64,000 nucleotides of DNA, taken from NCBI RefSeq assembly GCF_016767715.1, contig NZ_CP050145.1, positions 1,922,001 through 1,986,000 on the forward strand, written 5' to 3'. This document shows positions 18,964 through 29,497 of the stretch, piece after piece. The notes under the pieces were generated by a model, which was not told the DNA's origin, did no database searches, and worked only from the letters and a program-made list of their open reading frames with translations. This DNA comes from Mycobacteroides chelonae (GTDB lineage Bacteria > Actinomycetota > Actinomycetes > Mycobacteriales > Mycobacteriaceae). Within the stretch, counting starts at the first letter, position 1, and each line of letters opens with the position of its first letter. Position numbers and translations under genes: made by a program.

Positions 18964-20502
18964 ATGATGCGGATGCGCCGGGCGTTGCCGGTGATTCTTT
19001 TGGTGTTCTCGGCTGCGTTCTCGGTGGGCCCCGTCATGCCGGCGGCCGCCGCACCGCTGCCGGCGCCGAGCCCGTCGCTGCAGGCGTTCTACGACCAGAA
19101 GGTGGTCTGGGGCGGCTGCGACGGCTTCGTCAGCGACACCAGCCGCATCCCGACAGCGCGGTGCGCCAAGGTGAAGGTGCCCGTCAGCTACGACAAGCTG
19201 ATGGGCGCGGTCGCCGAGCTGGCCGTGCTCAAGGTGCCCGCCACCGGCAAGCGCATCGGCGCACTGCTGGTCAACCCCGGCGGTCCCGGGGGATCGGGCG
19301 TGGACCTGGCGGCCGGTATGGGCGCCAAGCTGGGTGACGCCGCGATCGGGCAGAGCTTCGACATCGTCGGATTCGACCCACGCGGTGTCGGCGGCTCGAC
19401 ACCGACCCTGCGGTGCCGCACCGATGCCGAATTCGATGCCTTCCGCAAGGAACCGCTGGCCGACTACAGCCAGGCCGGAGTCGCTCACATCGAGGACGTG
19501 TACCGCCAATACGTCAACGAATGCGCGCAGCGGATGGGGCTGGACTTTCTCGCCAACGCCGGAACCGCGTCGGCGGCAAGGGATATGGACATCATCAGGG
19601 CGGCAGTCGGCGACAGCAAGCTGAATTACCTGGGCTACTCCTATGGCACCGAGCTGGGCACCCAGTACGCCGAGTACTTCCCGCAGAATGTGCGCACGAT
19701 GGTCCTGGACGGTGCGATCGACCCGACCATCGACCCCGTGGAGTCCAACGTGCGGCAGATGACCGGATTCCAGGTGGCGTTCAACGACTACGCCGCCGAC
19801 TGCGCCAAGGATCCCAAGTGCCCGTTGGGGACCGACCCCTCGCAGGCCGTGAAGCGTTTCCACCAGCTGATCGATCCATTGGTGGCCAAGCCCGCGAAGA
19901 CCAATGACCCACGCGGCCTGAGTTACCAGGACGCCATCACCGGCACCATCCAGGCGATGTACACGCCGCGGTACTGGAAGTACCTGACCTCCGGGCTGGC
20001 GGGACTGGTCGACGGCAGCGGACCCGATGACTTGCTGTGGCTGGCCGACCAGTACCAGGAGCGTGACGACCAGGGGCGCTACGACAACCTGCAGGACGCC
20101 TTCAACTCGATTCGGTGCGTGGACGGGCCGACCCCGAGGGATTCCGCGCCCTGGGTGGCCGCAGACAAACGACTGCGCGAACAGGCGCCGTTCTCGAGCT
20201 ACGGCACCTTCACCGGATACGCCCCCCGTGATCTGTGCGCCTTCTGGCCGGTAGCGCCGACCTCATCCCCGCACACCCCGTCGACTCCCGGACTGCCGCC
20301 GGTGGTGGTCATCTCCACGACCCACGACCCGGCCACCCCCTATGAGGCGGGAGTGGCACTGGCGCAGCAATTGAACGGATCGCTCATCAGCTACGAGGGC
20401 ACCCAGCACACCGTCGCGTTCAACGGCGAGGCATGCGTCGACGAAGCCGTCACGCGCTACTTCGTGGACGACATCGTGCCCCCCAAGGACTTGCGGTGCT
20501 GA
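18964..20502 (+). CDS. CaeA-like secreted serine hydrolase (Rv2223c type)
   Basis: A 512-aa paralogue of the preceding gene along its whole length: NPGGPGGSG, GFDPRGVGGSTP, nucleophile Ser226 in GYSYGT, HDPATPYEAG and GTQHTVAFNGEAC. It has a Sec signal peptide ending MPAAAA-PLPAP but no lipobox cysteine, so it is expected to be released or only loosely attached, unlike its lipoprotein neighbour. The start is placed at 18964 (MMRMRR); 18955 is an alternative. The gap to the upstream gene is 35 bases, so co-transcription is likely. Confidence 0.9.
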   Translation: MMRMRRALPVILLVFSAAFSVGPVMPAAAAPLPAPSPSLQAFYDQKVVWGGCDGFVSDTSRIPTARCAKVKVPVSYDKLMGAVAELAVLKVPATGKRIGALLVNPGGPGGSGVDLAAGMGAKLGDAAIGQSFDIVGFDPRGVGGSTPTLRCRTDAEFDAFRKEPLADYSQAGVAHIEDVYRQYVNECAQRMGLDFLANAGTASAARDMDIIRAAVGDSKLNYLGYSYGTELGTQYAEYFPQNVRTMVLDGAIDPTIDPVESNVRQMTGFQVAFNDYAADCAKDPKCPLGTDPSQAVKRFHQLIDPLVAKPAKTNDPRGLSYQDAITGTIQAMYTPRYWKYLTSGLAGLVDGSGPDDLLWLADQYQERDDQGRYDNLQDAFNSIRCVDGPTPRDSAPWVAADKRLREQAPFSSYGTFTGYAPRDLCAFWPVAPTSSPHTPSTPGLPPVVVISTTHDPATPYEAGVALAQQLNGSLISYEGTQHTVAFNGEACVDEAVTRYFVDDIVPPKDLRC

Positions 20503-20543
20503 GCATCCGTGCTCGTCTAGGCCGGATGTAATAGCCTCTGACC

Positions 20544-21884
20544 ATGGATCGTCAGAAGGAATTCGTGCTGCGCACGCTGGAAGAACGAGATATCCGTTTC
20601 GTCCGGCTGTGGTTTACCGATGTGCTCGGTTACCTCAAGAGCGTGTCGATCGCACCCGCCGAACTCGAGGGCGCGTTCGAGGAGGGCATCGGCTTCGACG
20701 GTTCGTCCATCGAGGGCTTCGCCCGCGTCTCCGAGTCGGACACCGTCGCGCACCCCGATCCGTCGACGTTTCAGGTGCTGCCCTGGACCACCAGCGCCGG
20801 TAAGCACCACTCGGCACGCATGTTCTGCGATATCAAGCTGCCGGACGGATCGCCGTCCTGGTCGGACCCGCGGCATGTGCTGCGCCGCCAGCTCGCCAAG
20901 GCAAGCGATTTGGGCTTCTCCTGCTACGTGCACCCGGAGATCGAGTTCTTCCTGCTGAAGAACATGCCCGATGACGGCTCGGCGCCCATCCCGGCCGATG
21001 ACGCCGGATACTTCGACCAGGCCGTGCACGAGGCGGCACCGAACTTCCGGCGCCACGCCATCGATGCGCTCGAATCCATGGGCATCTCCGTGGAATTCAG
21101 CCACCACGAGGGCGCGCCCGGCCAGCAGGAGATCGACCTGCGCTACGCAGACGCGCTGTCCATGGCCGACAACGTGATGACCTTCCGCAACGTGGTCAAG
21201 GAAGTGGCGATCATCGACGGCGTGCATGCCACCTTCATGCCCAAGCCGTTCAGCGATCACCCCGGCAGCGCGATGCACACCCACATGAGCCTGTTCGAGG
21301 GCGATACCAACGCCTTCCACAACCCCGACGACCCGCTGCAGCTGTCCACCGTCGGAAAGTCGTTCATCGCCGGAATCCTGGAGCACGCCAACGAGATCAG
21401 TGCCGTTACCAACCAGTGGGTGAACTCCTACAAGCGGCTGGTGCAGGGCGGCGAGGCCCCGACGGCGGCATCCTGGGGCGCGGCCAACCGCTCGGCGCTG
21501 GTCCGGGTGCCGATGTACACGCCCAATAAGTCGTCCTCACGCCGCATCGAGGTGCGCAGCCCCGACTCGGCCTGCAACCCGTACCTGACCTACGCGGTGC
21601 TGCTGGCCGCCGGACTGCGCGGTGTGGAGCAGGGCTACACGCTGGGGCCCGAGGCCGAGGACGATGTCTGGGGCCTGACCCGCGCCGAGCGTCAAGCCAT
21701 GGGCTACAAGGAATTGCCCAGCACCCTGGAGAACGCGCTCATTGCCATGGAGCGTTCCGAGCTGGTGGCAGAAGCCTTGGGGGAGCATGTCTTCGACTTC
21801 TTCCTCCGTAACAAGCGGGCCGAGTGGGCGCGTTACCGAAGCAATGTGACCCCGTTCGAGCTGCGGGCCTACTTGGGTCTCTGA
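20544..21884 (+). CDS. glnA2: Type I glutamine synthetase GlnA2
   Basis: A 446-aa glutamine synthetase equivalent to Rv2222c. Catalytic elements are [58 protein letters not shown] and NRSALVRVP. Where GlnA1 has the adenylylatable tyrosine (DLYELPPEE), this protein has [10 protein letters not shown], a tryptophan, so control by adenylylation at that site is not possible. It lies one base before glnE, as in M. tuberculosis, and is probably co-transcribed with it. Confidence 0.95.
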   Translation: MDRQKEFVLRTLEERDIRFVRLWFTDVLGYLKSVSIAPAELEGAFEEGIGFDGSSIEGFARVSESDTVAHPDPSTFQVLPWTTSAGKHHSARMFCDIKLPDGSPSWSDPRHVLRRQLAKASDLGFSCYVHPEIEFFLLKNMPDDGSAPIPADDAGYFDQAVHEAAPNFRRHAIDALESMGISVEFSHHEGAPGQQEIDLRYADALSMADNVMTFRNVVKEVAIIDGVHATFMPKPFSDHPGSAMHTHMSLFEGDTNAFHNPDDPLQLSTVGKSFIAGILEHANEISAVTNQWVNSYKRLVQGGEAPTAASWGAANRSALVRVPMYTPNKSSSRRIEVRSPDSACNPYLTYAVLLAAGLRGVEQGYTLGPEAEDDVWGLTRAERQAMGYKELPSTLENALIAMERSELVAEALGEHVFDFFLRNKRAEWARYRSNVTPFELRAYLGL

Positions 21885-21885
21885 G

Positions 21886-24867
21886 GTGACCCGGGCCTCC
21901 ACCGAGCGTTCGAAGGTTCCCAGTGTCGGGCGGCTGGGGCTCGTCGACGCGCGGGCCGCGTCTCTGCTCGAAGAGCTGGGTTGGACCACCGAGGCGCACG
22001 TCCCGTTGCTGTGGTCGTTGTCGAGGTCGCCCGACGCGGATGCCGCGCTACTGACCCTGATCCGGCTGCACGAGGAGATGGGCGCCGACTGGGCCGCGTT
22101 GGACCGGGAGCTCAGCGCGGATACCGCCCTGCGCGGGCGATTGCTCTCGGTGATCGGGTCATCGCTGGCGCTCGGCGATCACCTGGTAGCCCATCCTGCC
22201 CGTTGGCGGCTGTTGGTTGGGGATATCGAGCTTGAGTCCAAAGAGGCTCTGCAAGAACGATTCTTGACGGCTGTTGGCGCGGCAAGGGGCCGTGCCTCGG
22301 TATCCGAGGGCGCCGCGATCTCGGCGTTGCGCGACGCGTACCGAGATCGGCTGCTGGTGCTCGCCGCACTCGATCTGGCCGCCACCGTGGAGAACGAACC
22401 GGTGCTGCCGTTCCCTGTGGTGGGCCAGCACCTGTCGGATCTGGCCGATGCCGCGCTGACGGCGGCACTGTCTGTGGCGGTATCGCTGGTGGTCCCGGAG
22501 GGGCAGGACCCGCCCCGGCTCGCGGTCATCGCCATGGGCAAATGCGGTGCGCGCGAACTCAATTACGTCAGCGACGTCGATGTCATCTTCGTGGCGCAGG
22601 AGGCCGATTCGCTGACCACCCGGGTCGCCGGGGAGATGATGCGCATCGGCTCGAGCACCTTCTTCGAGGTGGACGCGGCACTGCGCCCGGAGGGTAAGGC
22701 GGGGGCGCTGGTGCGCACCCTGGATTCTCATGTGGCCTACTACCGGCGCTGGGCCAAGACCTGGGAGTTCCAGGCCCTGCTGAAGGCGCGGCCTGCCGTC
22801 GGCGATACGGAGCTGGGCCAGGCATACCTGGACGCCCTCATGCCGATGGTGTGGGCGGCCTGCGAGCGTGATGACTTCGTGCCGGAAGTACAGGCGATGC
22901 GCCGCCGGGTGGAATCGCTGGTGCCGGCAGACCTACGCGAGCGCGAGATCAAACTGGGCACCGGCGGGCTGCGGGACGTCGAATTCGCGGTACAGCTGCT
23001 GCAGTTGGTGCATGGCCGGGCCGACGAGTCGCTACATGTCGCCTCCACCGTGGACGCGTTGGCGGCGCTATCCACCGGGGGATACATCGGGCGTGACGAC
23101 GGCGCGAATCTGACTGCCTCGTATGAGTTCTTGCGCCTACTGGAGCACCGGTTGCAGTTGCAGCGGCTCAAGCGCACGCACACTTTGCCCGCGCCGGAAG
23201 ACACCGAGGCCATGCGCTGGCTGGCCCGGGCCGCGCACGTGCGTCCCGACGGGCAGAACGACGCGGTCGGGGTGCTGCGCGCCGAGATCAAGCGACAGGC
23301 GGTGCGGGTGTCGCGCCTGCACACCAAGTTGTTCTACCAACCGCTGCTGGAGTCGGTCACCGAGTTCGACAAGGAGGCGTTGGGGCTGTCCAACGAGGCG
23401 GCGGTGCGTCAGCTCGCGGCCCTGGGTTACCAGCAGCCGCAGCATGCGCTCAGTCACCTGTCCGCGCTGACCAAGGAGGGTGGGCGCCGCGGACGCATCC
23501 AAACCATCTTGCTGCCAACGCTTTTGGATTGGCTGGCGGATACCCCAGATCCGGATGCCGGACTGCTGGCCTATCGCCGAGTGAGCGAGGCGCTGGTCGA
23601 CCAGACCTGGTACCTGCGCACGCTGCGTGACGAGGGCGCGGTGGCCAAGCGGCTCATGCTGATCCTGGGCACCTCGGCCTACGTGCCGGACCTCATCATG
23701 CGGGCGCCCGAGGTGATTCAGCTGTACGCCGACGGGCCCAATGGTCCCAAACTTCTTGAGGCGGAGCCAGTCTCGGTGGCGGGGGCGCTGATCGCGTCCT
23801 CGGCGCGGCACACCGATCCGGAGCGTGCGATCGGGGCGGCACGATCGTTGCGGCGCCGGGAGCTGGCGCGGGTGGCCTCGGCGGATCTGCTGGGTCTGCT
23901 GGACGTGGTCGATGTCTGCGGCGCGCTGACCTCGGTGTGGGTGGCGGTGCTGCAGGCCGCCCTGGATGCGCTGATCAAGGGCAGTGTTCCCGACGGCGAA
24001 GAGGCTCCGGCCAGCATCGCCGTTATCGGCATGGGGCGTCTGGGCGGCGGCGAGCTGGGCTATGGCTCCGATGCCGACGTCCTGTATGTGTGCGAGGCGC
24101 GCGGTGGTGCCACCGACGACGAGGCCGTCCGCTGGTCGGCCACGATCGCCGAGAAGCTTGGCAAGCTGCTCGGTGCACCGAGCACCGACCCGCCGCTACA
24201 GGTCGACACCGGTCTGCGTCCCGAGGGACGCAATGGGCCGATGGTGCGCACCCTGACCGCCTACGAGGCCTATTACGCCCAATGGGCACAACCGTGGGAA
24301 GTGCAGGCGCTACTGCGCGCGCACAGCGTCGCCGGAGATGCGGACCTGGGTCTGCGGTTCCTGCACATGATCGACAAGACGCGGTACCCCGCCGGTGGTA
24401 TCGCCCTGGACGCGGTGCGCGAGATCCGGCGGATCAAGGCGCGGGTGGATGCCGAACGGCTGCCCCGCGGCGCGGACCCGAACACCAACACCAAGCTGGG
24501 CCGCGGCGGACTGGCCGATGTGGAGTGGACCGTGCAGCTGCTGCAGTTGCGCCACGCCCATGAACATCCCTCTCTGCACAGCACCTCGACCCTGCAGACG
24601 CTGGAGGCCGCAGCGCAGGCCGGGCTCATCGAGGCCGAGGATGCCGAGCTGCTGCGCCAGGCCTGGCTGACCGCCACCAACGCACGCAACGCATTGGTAT
24701 TGGCGCGGGGTAAGCCCACCGACCAGCTGCCCGGCCCTGGCCGGCTACTCAACACGGTGGCCGCGGCGGCCGGCTGGCCGGACAACGATGGCGGCGAGTT
24801 TCTGGACAACTATCTGCGCGTGACCAGGCGCGCGAAAGCGGTCGTGCAGCGGGTGTTCGGGGAGTAG
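21886..24867 (+). CDS. glnE: Glutamine synthetase adenylyltransferase/deadenylase
   Basis: A 993-aa bifunctional regulator that adds AMP to, and removes it from, GlnA1. Two nucleotidyltransferase domains are visible. The first has [19 protein letters not shown] near residue 216, and the second has [19 protein letters not shown] near residue 715, each followed by a helical domain. The GTG start at 21886 is one base after the glnA2 stop. The target tyrosine is present in glnA1 (31403-32839) and absent from glnA2, even though glnE is coupled to the latter. Confidence 0.96.
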   Translation: MTRASTERSKVPSVGRLGLVDARAASLLEELGWTTEAHVPLLWSLSRSPDADAALLTLIRLHEEMGADWAALDRELSADTALRGRLLSVIGSSLALGDHLVAHPARWRLLVGDIELESKEALQERFLTAVGAARGRASVSEGAAISALRDAYRDRLLVLAALDLAATVENEPVLPFPVVGQHLSDLADAALTAALSVAVSLVVPEGQDPPRLAVIAMGKCGARELNYVSDVDVIFVAQEADSLTTRVAGEMMRIGSSTFFEVDAALRPEGKAGALVRTLDSHVAYYRRWAKTWEFQALLKARPAVGDTELGQAYLDALMPMVWAACERDDFVPEVQAMRRRVESLVPADLREREIKLGTGGLRDVEFAVQLLQLVHGRADESLHVASTVDALAALSTGGYIGRDDGANLTASYEFLRLLEHRLQLQRLKRTHTLPAPEDTEAMRWLARAAHVRPDGQNDAVGVLRAEIKRQAVRVSRLHTKLFYQPLLESVTEFDKEALGLSNEAAVRQLAALGYQQPQHALSHLSALTKEGGRRGRIQTILLPTLLDWLADTPDPDAGLLAYRRVSEALVDQTWYLRTLRDEGAVAKRLMLILGTSAYVPDLIMRAPEVIQLYADGPNGPKLLEAEPVSVAGALIASSARHTDPERAIGAARSLRRRELARVASADLLGLLDVVDVCGALTSVWVAVLQAALDALIKGSVPDGEEAPASIAVIGMGRLGGGELGYGSDADVLYVCEARGGATDDEAVRWSATIAEKLGKLLGAPSTDPPLQVDTGLRPEGRNGPMVRTLTAYEAYYAQWAQPWEVQALLRAHSVAGDADLGLRFLHMIDKTRYPAGGIALDAVREIRRIKARVDAERLPRGADPNTNTKLGRGGLADVEWTVQLLQLRHAHEHPSLHSTSTLQTLEAAAQAGLIEAEDAELLRQAWLTATNARNALVLARGKPTDQLPGPGRLLNTVAAAAGWPDNDGGEFLDNYLRVTRRAKAVVQRVFGE

Positions 24868-24921
24868 CTTCGTGCGGGTCACGGTCCCTTTCCGCGGATC
24901 CATATCCCTCAAGGAGCGGCT

Positions 24922-25254
24922 ATGAAATACACATCGATTGTCGTGGGTCTCGGTGTCGTCGCCGGTGCCCTTGGCGTGGCAGCACCCGCCTATGCCAAGC
25001 CGGGTGATTGCACCGTCTCCGAGGAAGCGCGGCTCGATGCGGTGGAGGCGACTAAACGCGCGGAATACCTGGAGCGCCATCCCGACGTCAACACCGGGAT
25101 AAGCGATGCGCTCAAGAACACGCCGGGCGACGGCGGCGCCAAGCACGAGGCCGTGCAGGCGTATCTCAATGCCAATCCGGCGGCCAAGGCAGACCTGGAT
25201 GCGATCCGTCAGCCGGTGCAGGACTTCAAGAACCGATGCTGGCCCGGAGAGTAG
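24922..25254 (+). CDS. Haemophore-like small secreted protein (short copy)
   Basis: A 110-aa protein with a Sec signal peptide (cleavage after APAYA). The mature domain has one cysteine near each end (GDCTVSEEA and NRCWPGE) and the YLERHPDVNTGI and AAKADLDAIRQP elements. These fit the mycobacterial haemophore haem-binding (MHB, Rv0203-like) family, whose members bind haem outside the cell. It has a good Shine-Dalgarno (AAGGAGCGG). The next gene is a longer paralogue. Haem binding is inferred from family resemblance. Confidence 0.75.
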   Translation: MKYTSIVVGLGVVAGALGVAAPAYAKPGDCTVSEEARLDAVEATKRAEYLERHPDVNTGISDALKNTPGDGGAKHEAVQAYLNANPAAKADLDAIRQPVQDFKNRCWPGE

Positions 25255-25400
25255 GGGCCCGTCGAACTACATGGCGGTAGTTTTCGCCGCGCTTCTCATG
25301 GTTTCTTAACGTTCGAGCCATGACCGTCCAACCAACGCTCGATAGCGTCCCCGACGGGCCGGCATCTCGTCGGCTGTAACGCTGAACAAGGAGTTACTCC

Positions 25401-25958
25401 ATGAAGTTCACCTCTGCTGTCCTCAGCGGTGTCGTTGGTGCCGGTGCAGTGGCCAGCGCCCTGGCATTCGCAGGCGCCGCTGGTGCGGCTCCCGGCCAGT
25501 GCACTGCCGCCGAGTTCGCCCGTACCCACTCGACAGTGTCGAGCCAGGTCGCGAGCTACCTGGACAAGAACCCGACCATCAACGACGGCATCACCAAGGC
25601 CGCCAAGGGTGCCCCCGAGGGCGAGCGCCACGAAGCCATCAAGACCTACCTGGATGGCCAGCCCGCCGCCAAGGCCGAGCTCGACAAGATCCGTCAGCCG
25701 CTGACGAGCCTGAAGAGCAGCTGTGGCGCGGACACCGATGACGCCGCGCCGGCCGCCCCGGCCGGACTGGTTGGCCAGCCGGCACAGCCCGCCACCGAGG
25801 ACGCCCCCGCTGAGCAGCCGCAGCAGCCGTGGAACCCCTTCGCGCCGCAGCAGCAGCCCGCTCAGGACGTCGCGGAGAACGCCGGCACCCAGCCGGCCGC
25901 CCCGGCCAAGCCGGCTTCGCCTGCCGTCACCGCGGTGGTCGATCAGCAGGACGCCTAA
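25401..25958 (+). CDS. Haemophore-like secreted protein with Pro/Gln-rich tail
   Basis: A 185-aa paralogue of the preceding protein. It has a signal peptide to about AGAAGA-APGQC, a core with YLDKNPTINDGITKAAKG, AAKAELDKIRQPL and LKSSC, then a roughly 80-residue low-complexity Pro/Ala/Gln tail (QQPWNPFAPQQQPAQ). The core matches the mycobacterial haemophore (MHB) family; the tail may span or bind the cell wall. The Shine-Dalgarno is AAGGAG. A 37-base gap separates it from the response regulator gene. Confidence 0.77.
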   Translation: MKFTSAVLSGVVGAGAVASALAFAGAAGAAPGQCTAAEFARTHSTVSSQVASYLDKNPTINDGITKAAKGAPEGERHEAIKTYLDGQPAAKAELDKIRQPLTSLKSSCGADTDDAAPAAPAGLVGQPAQPATEDAPAEQPQQPWNPFAPQQQPAQDVAENAGTQPAAPAKPASPAVTAVVDQQDA

Positions 25959-25995
25959 CACCTCTCTCAGACGGGCGGCTTAGCCTTAAGCAGCA

Positions 25996-26706
25996 ATGAC
26001 TCAGGAAAATGCCGCCCGTCACAAGGTGTTGATGGTTGATGACGACCCGGACGTCCGGAACTCAGTAGCCCGCGGGCTACGCCACTCGGGTTTCGACGTC
26101 CGGGTCGCTGTCGATGGTCGCGATGCACTGACCCAGCTCGCGGCCGATGAGCCCGACGCCCTGGTGCTCGATGTGCAAATGCCCGAGCTGGACGGGGTGG
26201 CGGTGGTTACCGCGCTACGGGCCCTCGGTAATGACATTCCGATCTGCGTACTGAGCGCACGCGACACCGTCAATGACCGGATCGCCGGCCTGGAGGCCGG
26301 TGCCGACGACTACCTGACAAAACCCTTCGACCTCGGCGAGTTGGTGGCACGCCTGCGCGCCCTGCTCCGTCGTCGCGGCGCGGGCGGCGGTGGCCTTGCC
26401 GCCTCCGCCATCACCGTCGGTCAGATCACCGTCGACATATCCCGCCGGCTGGTCTTCGCCAGCGGAGAACGCGTGGAGCTGAGCAAGCGTGAGTTCGATC
26501 TGCTGGCAGTGCTGGCCGAAAACACCGGTGTGGTGCTGAGCCGCACCCGGCTGCTGGAACTGGTGTGGGGGTACGACTTTGACGTCGAAACCAATGTCGC
26601 CGACGTTTTCGTGAGCTACCTGCGCCGCAAGCTTGAAACCGGGGGATCGTCTCGGGTCATCCATACCGTGCGAGGCGTCGGGTACGTGATGCGAGAAGAG
26701 CCGTGA
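25996..26706 (+). CDS. OmpR-family response regulator, PrrA-like
   Basis: A 236-aa regulator. The receiver domain has DDDPDV (residues 15-20), phospho-acceptor Asp59 in [12 protein letters not shown], and LSARDT and [12 protein letters not shown] winged-helix domain follows with [31 protein letters not shown] and [12 protein letters not shown]. It closely resembles M. tuberculosis PrrA (Rv0903c), but whether it is the orthologue or a paralogue cannot be settled here. Its TGA overlaps the sensor kinase GTG (GTGA), so the pair is translationally coupled. Confidence 0.9.
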   Translation: MTQENAARHKVLMVDDDPDVRNSVARGLRHSGFDVRVAVDGRDALTQLAADEPDALVLDVQMPELDGVAVVTALRALGNDIPICVLSARDTVNDRIAGLEAGADDYLTKPFDLGELVARLRALLRRRGAGGGGLAASAITVGQITVDISRRLVFASGERVELSKREFDLLAVLAENTGVVLSRTRLLELVWGYDFDVETNVADVFVSYLRRKLETGGSSRVIHTVRGVGYVMREEP

Positions 26707-27992
26707 AACGCTCGCTCTCGCTGCGGACCCGAGTCGCGGTCGCGGCCTTCCTTGCCGCCGGACTGGTAGTTGCCCTGATCGGCATAGTCGCCGGTATTGC
26801 GCTGGCGCGCAATGATACTCAACAGCTCGATCGGCGCCTGGATGTACTCGTCGACGCGGTACAGGCCACCACCCGACACGGGGACACCACCTTTGTGCTC
26901 ACCGTCCGGGACTCCAAAAGTGGTGGGCTGGTGATCTTCCGGGGTGTCGAGCTGCCGAGGCTGCCGCTGGGAACCGAGAACGTCACCGTCGGCGGTGTGA
27001 CCTACCGTGTGCGGACCATCGAGAGCCCGGAAGAGCAGACCGTGCTGTCCCTGGGAACCCGGGCCGACGCGGTCCTGGTCAATCATCGTGGAATTCCGGT
27101 GTTCATCGCCGTTGGTGTGCTCTCGATGCTGCTAGCCGGCGGCTTCGCGTGGCTTTTCGCGGGCCGTGCGGTGCGACCGCTGCACCAACTCACCGATCAG
27201 ACCCGGCAACTCGACACCGACGGTCTGCATGTCGCGGCGGTGCGCGGCGCACGGGAGTCCGAAGAACTTGCCGACGCCATGGCCGCCATGCTCGGGCGGG
27301 TCTCGGCAGCGCAGTCAGAGACCACCAAATCTCTTCTGGCGGCCCGCGATTTCGCGGCCAGCGCCGCACATGAACTGCGCACTCCGCTCACCGCGATGCG
27401 CGCCGATCTGGACACGCTGCGCGCGCATGACCTCTCGAATGAGGAACGCACCGAGGTGATCGGCGACCTGCAGCGTGCGCAGCGCCGTGTCGAAGCCACC
27501 ATTACCGCACTCGGTCAGCTGGCCTCGGGCGATCTCGCCCGTCCCGAGGACCGTGAACTGGTGGACATCGCCGACCTGCTGGACCGGGTGGCAGCGGACG
27601 CTTCGATGCACCGTGCCGACACGCCGGAGATCACCGTCAACTCCGATGACGGCGGCGTGGTGCTGGGCTGGCCTGATGGGCTGCGGTTGGCGGTGGACAA
27701 CCTGGTGCGTAACGCCATCAACCATGGCAATGCCAAACATGTTGTGCTGGCCGCGAATCGGGTCGATAGCCGACTGGTGATCGAGGTCGACGACGACGGC
27801 ACCGGCCTTCCCGAGTCCGATCGGGAGCGGGTGCTCGGGCGGTTCGAACGTGGCCCCGGCGCCAAGCCCGGCGGGCTGGGGTTGGGTCTGGCGCTCGTCG
27901 CGCAGCAGGCCGCGCTGCACGGGGGAGATGTGGTGCTGTCGGAAAGTCCGCTGGGCGGGCTGCGGGCAACGCTGACGATTCTGGCCGAATAG
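26703..27992 (+). CDS. Sensor histidine kinase, PrrB-like
   Basis: A 429-aa membrane kinase. Transmembrane segments lie at about residues 12-34 and 132-153 with a roughly 95-residue extracytoplasmic sensor loop. A HAMP region follows, then the H-box with phospho-acceptor His223 in [13 protein letters not shown]-box [10 protein letters not shown] and G-boxes DDDGTGLP and [10 protein letters not shown]. The architecture and partner match PrrB-type kinases. It starts with GTG overlapping the regulator stop. The ligand sensed by the loop is unknown; the upstream haemophore-like genes suggest an envelope or haem-related signal, which is inference. Confidence 0.9.
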   Translation: MKRSLSLRTRVAVAAFLAAGLVVALIGIVAGIALARNDTQQLDRRLDVLVDAVQATTRHGDTTFVLTVRDSKSGGLVIFRGVELPRLPLGTENVTVGGVTYRVRTIESPEEQTVLSLGTRADAVLVNHRGIPVFIAVGVLSMLLAGGFAWLFAGRAVRPLHQLTDQTRQLDTDGLHVAAVRGARESEELADAMAAMLGRVSAAQSETTKSLLAARDFAASAAHELRTPLTAMRADLDTLRAHDLSNEERTEVIGDLQRAQRRVEATITALGQLASGDLARPEDRELVDIADLLDRVAADASMHRADTPEITVNSDDGGVVLGWPDGLRLAVDNLVRNAINHGNAKHVVLAANRVDSRLVIEVDDDGTGLPESDRERVLGRFERGPGAKPGGLGLGLALVAQQAALHGGDVVLSESPLGGLRATLTILAE

Positions 27993-28002
27993 AAACCGGC
28001 GA

Positions 28003-28506
28003 CTAGTTCTTGCGCGACCCGTACTTGGCGAGCCAGTCGCGGGCCTCCTCGGGAAGGCTCCCGGACGTCTCGGCGGCCCTGCACCAACGCCGCACCATTT
28101 TGACCATGTTCGCGGGGTTGTAGGCGTCCTCCTGCTGCGACCACAGCCCGTTCCCGGCGTAGTGCAGCACGGTCAGGTTCGGTTCGCCCCAATGCTGGCC
28201 GTCGCCCGGATCGCTCATCACGTTATCGATTTCGCAAACCACCCAACCCTTTTCGGGGTCGAAGACCGTCCAGGTGGCGGGCAGGCTCGGCATGTGGTTG
28301 CCGGGGAACTCCGCCATGACCGCGGTGATGTACTGCCGAATTGCCTCCTTACCGTGCAGGCGGCCCACCACGTGTTCGATGTAGAGGGCGTCGTCGGTGT
28401 ACATCTCGGCGTAGGGGTTCCAGTCGCCGGTTTCGATACAACGATGGACGGTGGCCTGGTGTTGCGCGAACGCTTCCTCGAGTTCGGCGCGGCTAAACGA
28501 CGGCAT
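28003..28506 (-). CDS. SnoaL-like (NTF2-fold) protein
   Basis: A 167-aa protein with the NTF2/SnoaL-like pattern: FAQHQATVHRCIETGDWNPYAEMYTDDALY near the N-terminus, IRQYITAVMAEFPG, then WVVCEIDNVMSDPGDG and NLTVLHYAGNGLW. Members include ketosteroid isomerase-like enzymes and dehydratases, and the actinobacterial group is mostly uncharacterised. It starts at ATG 28506, diverging from the EEP phosphatase gene 34 bases away, so the two promoters must overlap. It converges with the sensor kinase gene, ten bases from its stop. Confidence 0.75.
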   Translation of the reverse strand: MPSFSRAELEEAFAQHQATVHRCIETGDWNPYAEMYTDDALYIEHVVGRLHGKEAIRQYITAVMAEFPGNHMPSLPATWTVFDPEKGWVVCEIDNVMSDPGDGQHWGEPNLTVLHYAGNGLWSQQEDAYNPANMVKMVRRWCRAAETSGSLPEEARDWLAKYGSRKN

Positions 28507-28540
28507 GGGTAAGAGAGTGCCATAAGGTACCGTCCCTGAG

Positions 28541-29497
28541 GTGCGTGGACGGACCGCCGTGGGGGCGTTGGGTTGGCTGCTGGCCGTCGTTGCCATCCTG
28601 GCGATCGTTTCGCGCTGGGCGCGATCCAGTTGGTCGCCCCTGATCGGGCTGACCGCAGGCTGGCCGGTTACCTGTCTGCTGATGATCCTGGGGCTGTTGC
28701 TGTTCCTTTCGGTACGGCAGTGGTGGGGCGTGCTGACGGCGACCGTGGTGATCGCGTTGCAGGTACTGGCCATCGCACCGCTGTACCTGGCCGACACCCA
28801 TCCGCAGGGGACAACCGTCACCGTGCTGCAGACCAATCTGCGTTTCGGTGCCGGTGACGCCGGGGCAGTGGTGGCCGCGATCCACGAGCACGACGTGGAC
28901 GTGGTGACGGTCGACGAACTCACCCCGGAGGCCCGAGTGAAACTCGTTGCCGCGGGTATTGATTCAGTGCTCCCGTATTCGTACACCGTTGCTGAGCCGA
29001 AAGCCGCCGGCACAGGTATCTGGAGTCGGTATCCGTTGACCCCGGTGCATCAGGACGACCAGAGCTTCGCCATGCGGCAGATCTGGGCGGAAGCCGAAAT
29101 CCCTGGTGTGGGGCCGGTGATGCTCGTCGCCGTGCACACCCGCCCGCCGGAGAAGGATATGAGTTCGCCGGGCTGGCTCACCGAGCTGGACACCATCGGC
29201 CGTCAGTTGCAAGCACTACGCCCGGACGTGAAAGTCATTGTCGGTGGTGACTTTAACGCCACCTACGATCACTTCGTGTTCCGGCAGATCCTCACCGGCG
29301 GCTTCGCCGATGCCGTGGATCAGGCCGGGGCCGGCTGGCTGCCGACGTGGCGTGAGGGGCGCTGGTACACCCGGCTGATCGGGATCGATCACGTACTGAC
29401 CCGCGGGGCCGCCGCCACCTCGGTGACCACCCAGGAGATCTACGGCACCGACCACCGGGCGCTCATTGCCACGGTGGTTGTGCCTAGCTCTTCTTGA
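28541..29497 (+). CDS. Membrane-anchored endonuclease/exonuclease/phosphatase family protein
   Basis: A 318-aa protein. Three hydrophobic segments occupy about residues 8-85. An outward-facing EEP domain follows with LQTNLRFG (Asn metal ligand), VDVVTVDELTP, HTRPPEK, VGGDFNATYDH, LIGIDHVL and the terminal GTDHRALIATV. These are the catalytic motifs of metal-dependent phosphodiesterases and nucleases of the DNase I/sphingomyelinase fold. The substrate is unknown. GTG at 28541 follows the only plausible ribosome-binding region. Its 3' end overlaps the convergent doxX gene by 14 bases. Confidence 0.83.
   Translation: MRGRTAVGALGWLLAVVAILAIVSRWARSSWSPLIGLTAGWPVTCLLMILGLLLFLSVRQWWGVLTATVVIALQVLAIAPLYLADTHPQGTTVTVLQTNLRFGAGDAGAVVAAIHEHDVDVVTVDELTPEARVKLVAAGIDSVLPYSYTVAEPKAAGTGIWSRYPLTPVHQDDQSFAMRQIWAEAEIPGVGPVMLVAVHTRPPEKDMSSPGWLTELDTIGRQLQALRPDVKVIVGGDFNATYDHFVFRQILTGGFADAVDQAGAGWLPTWREGRWYTRLIGIDHVLTRGAAATSVTTQEIYGTDHRALIATVVVPSSS

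Noticed and set aside
20504..20528. CATCCG...CGGATG inverted repeat between the CaeA-like gene and glnA2
   Set aside because: Only 6-bp arms, long loop, no U-tract; too weak to call a terminator or operator.
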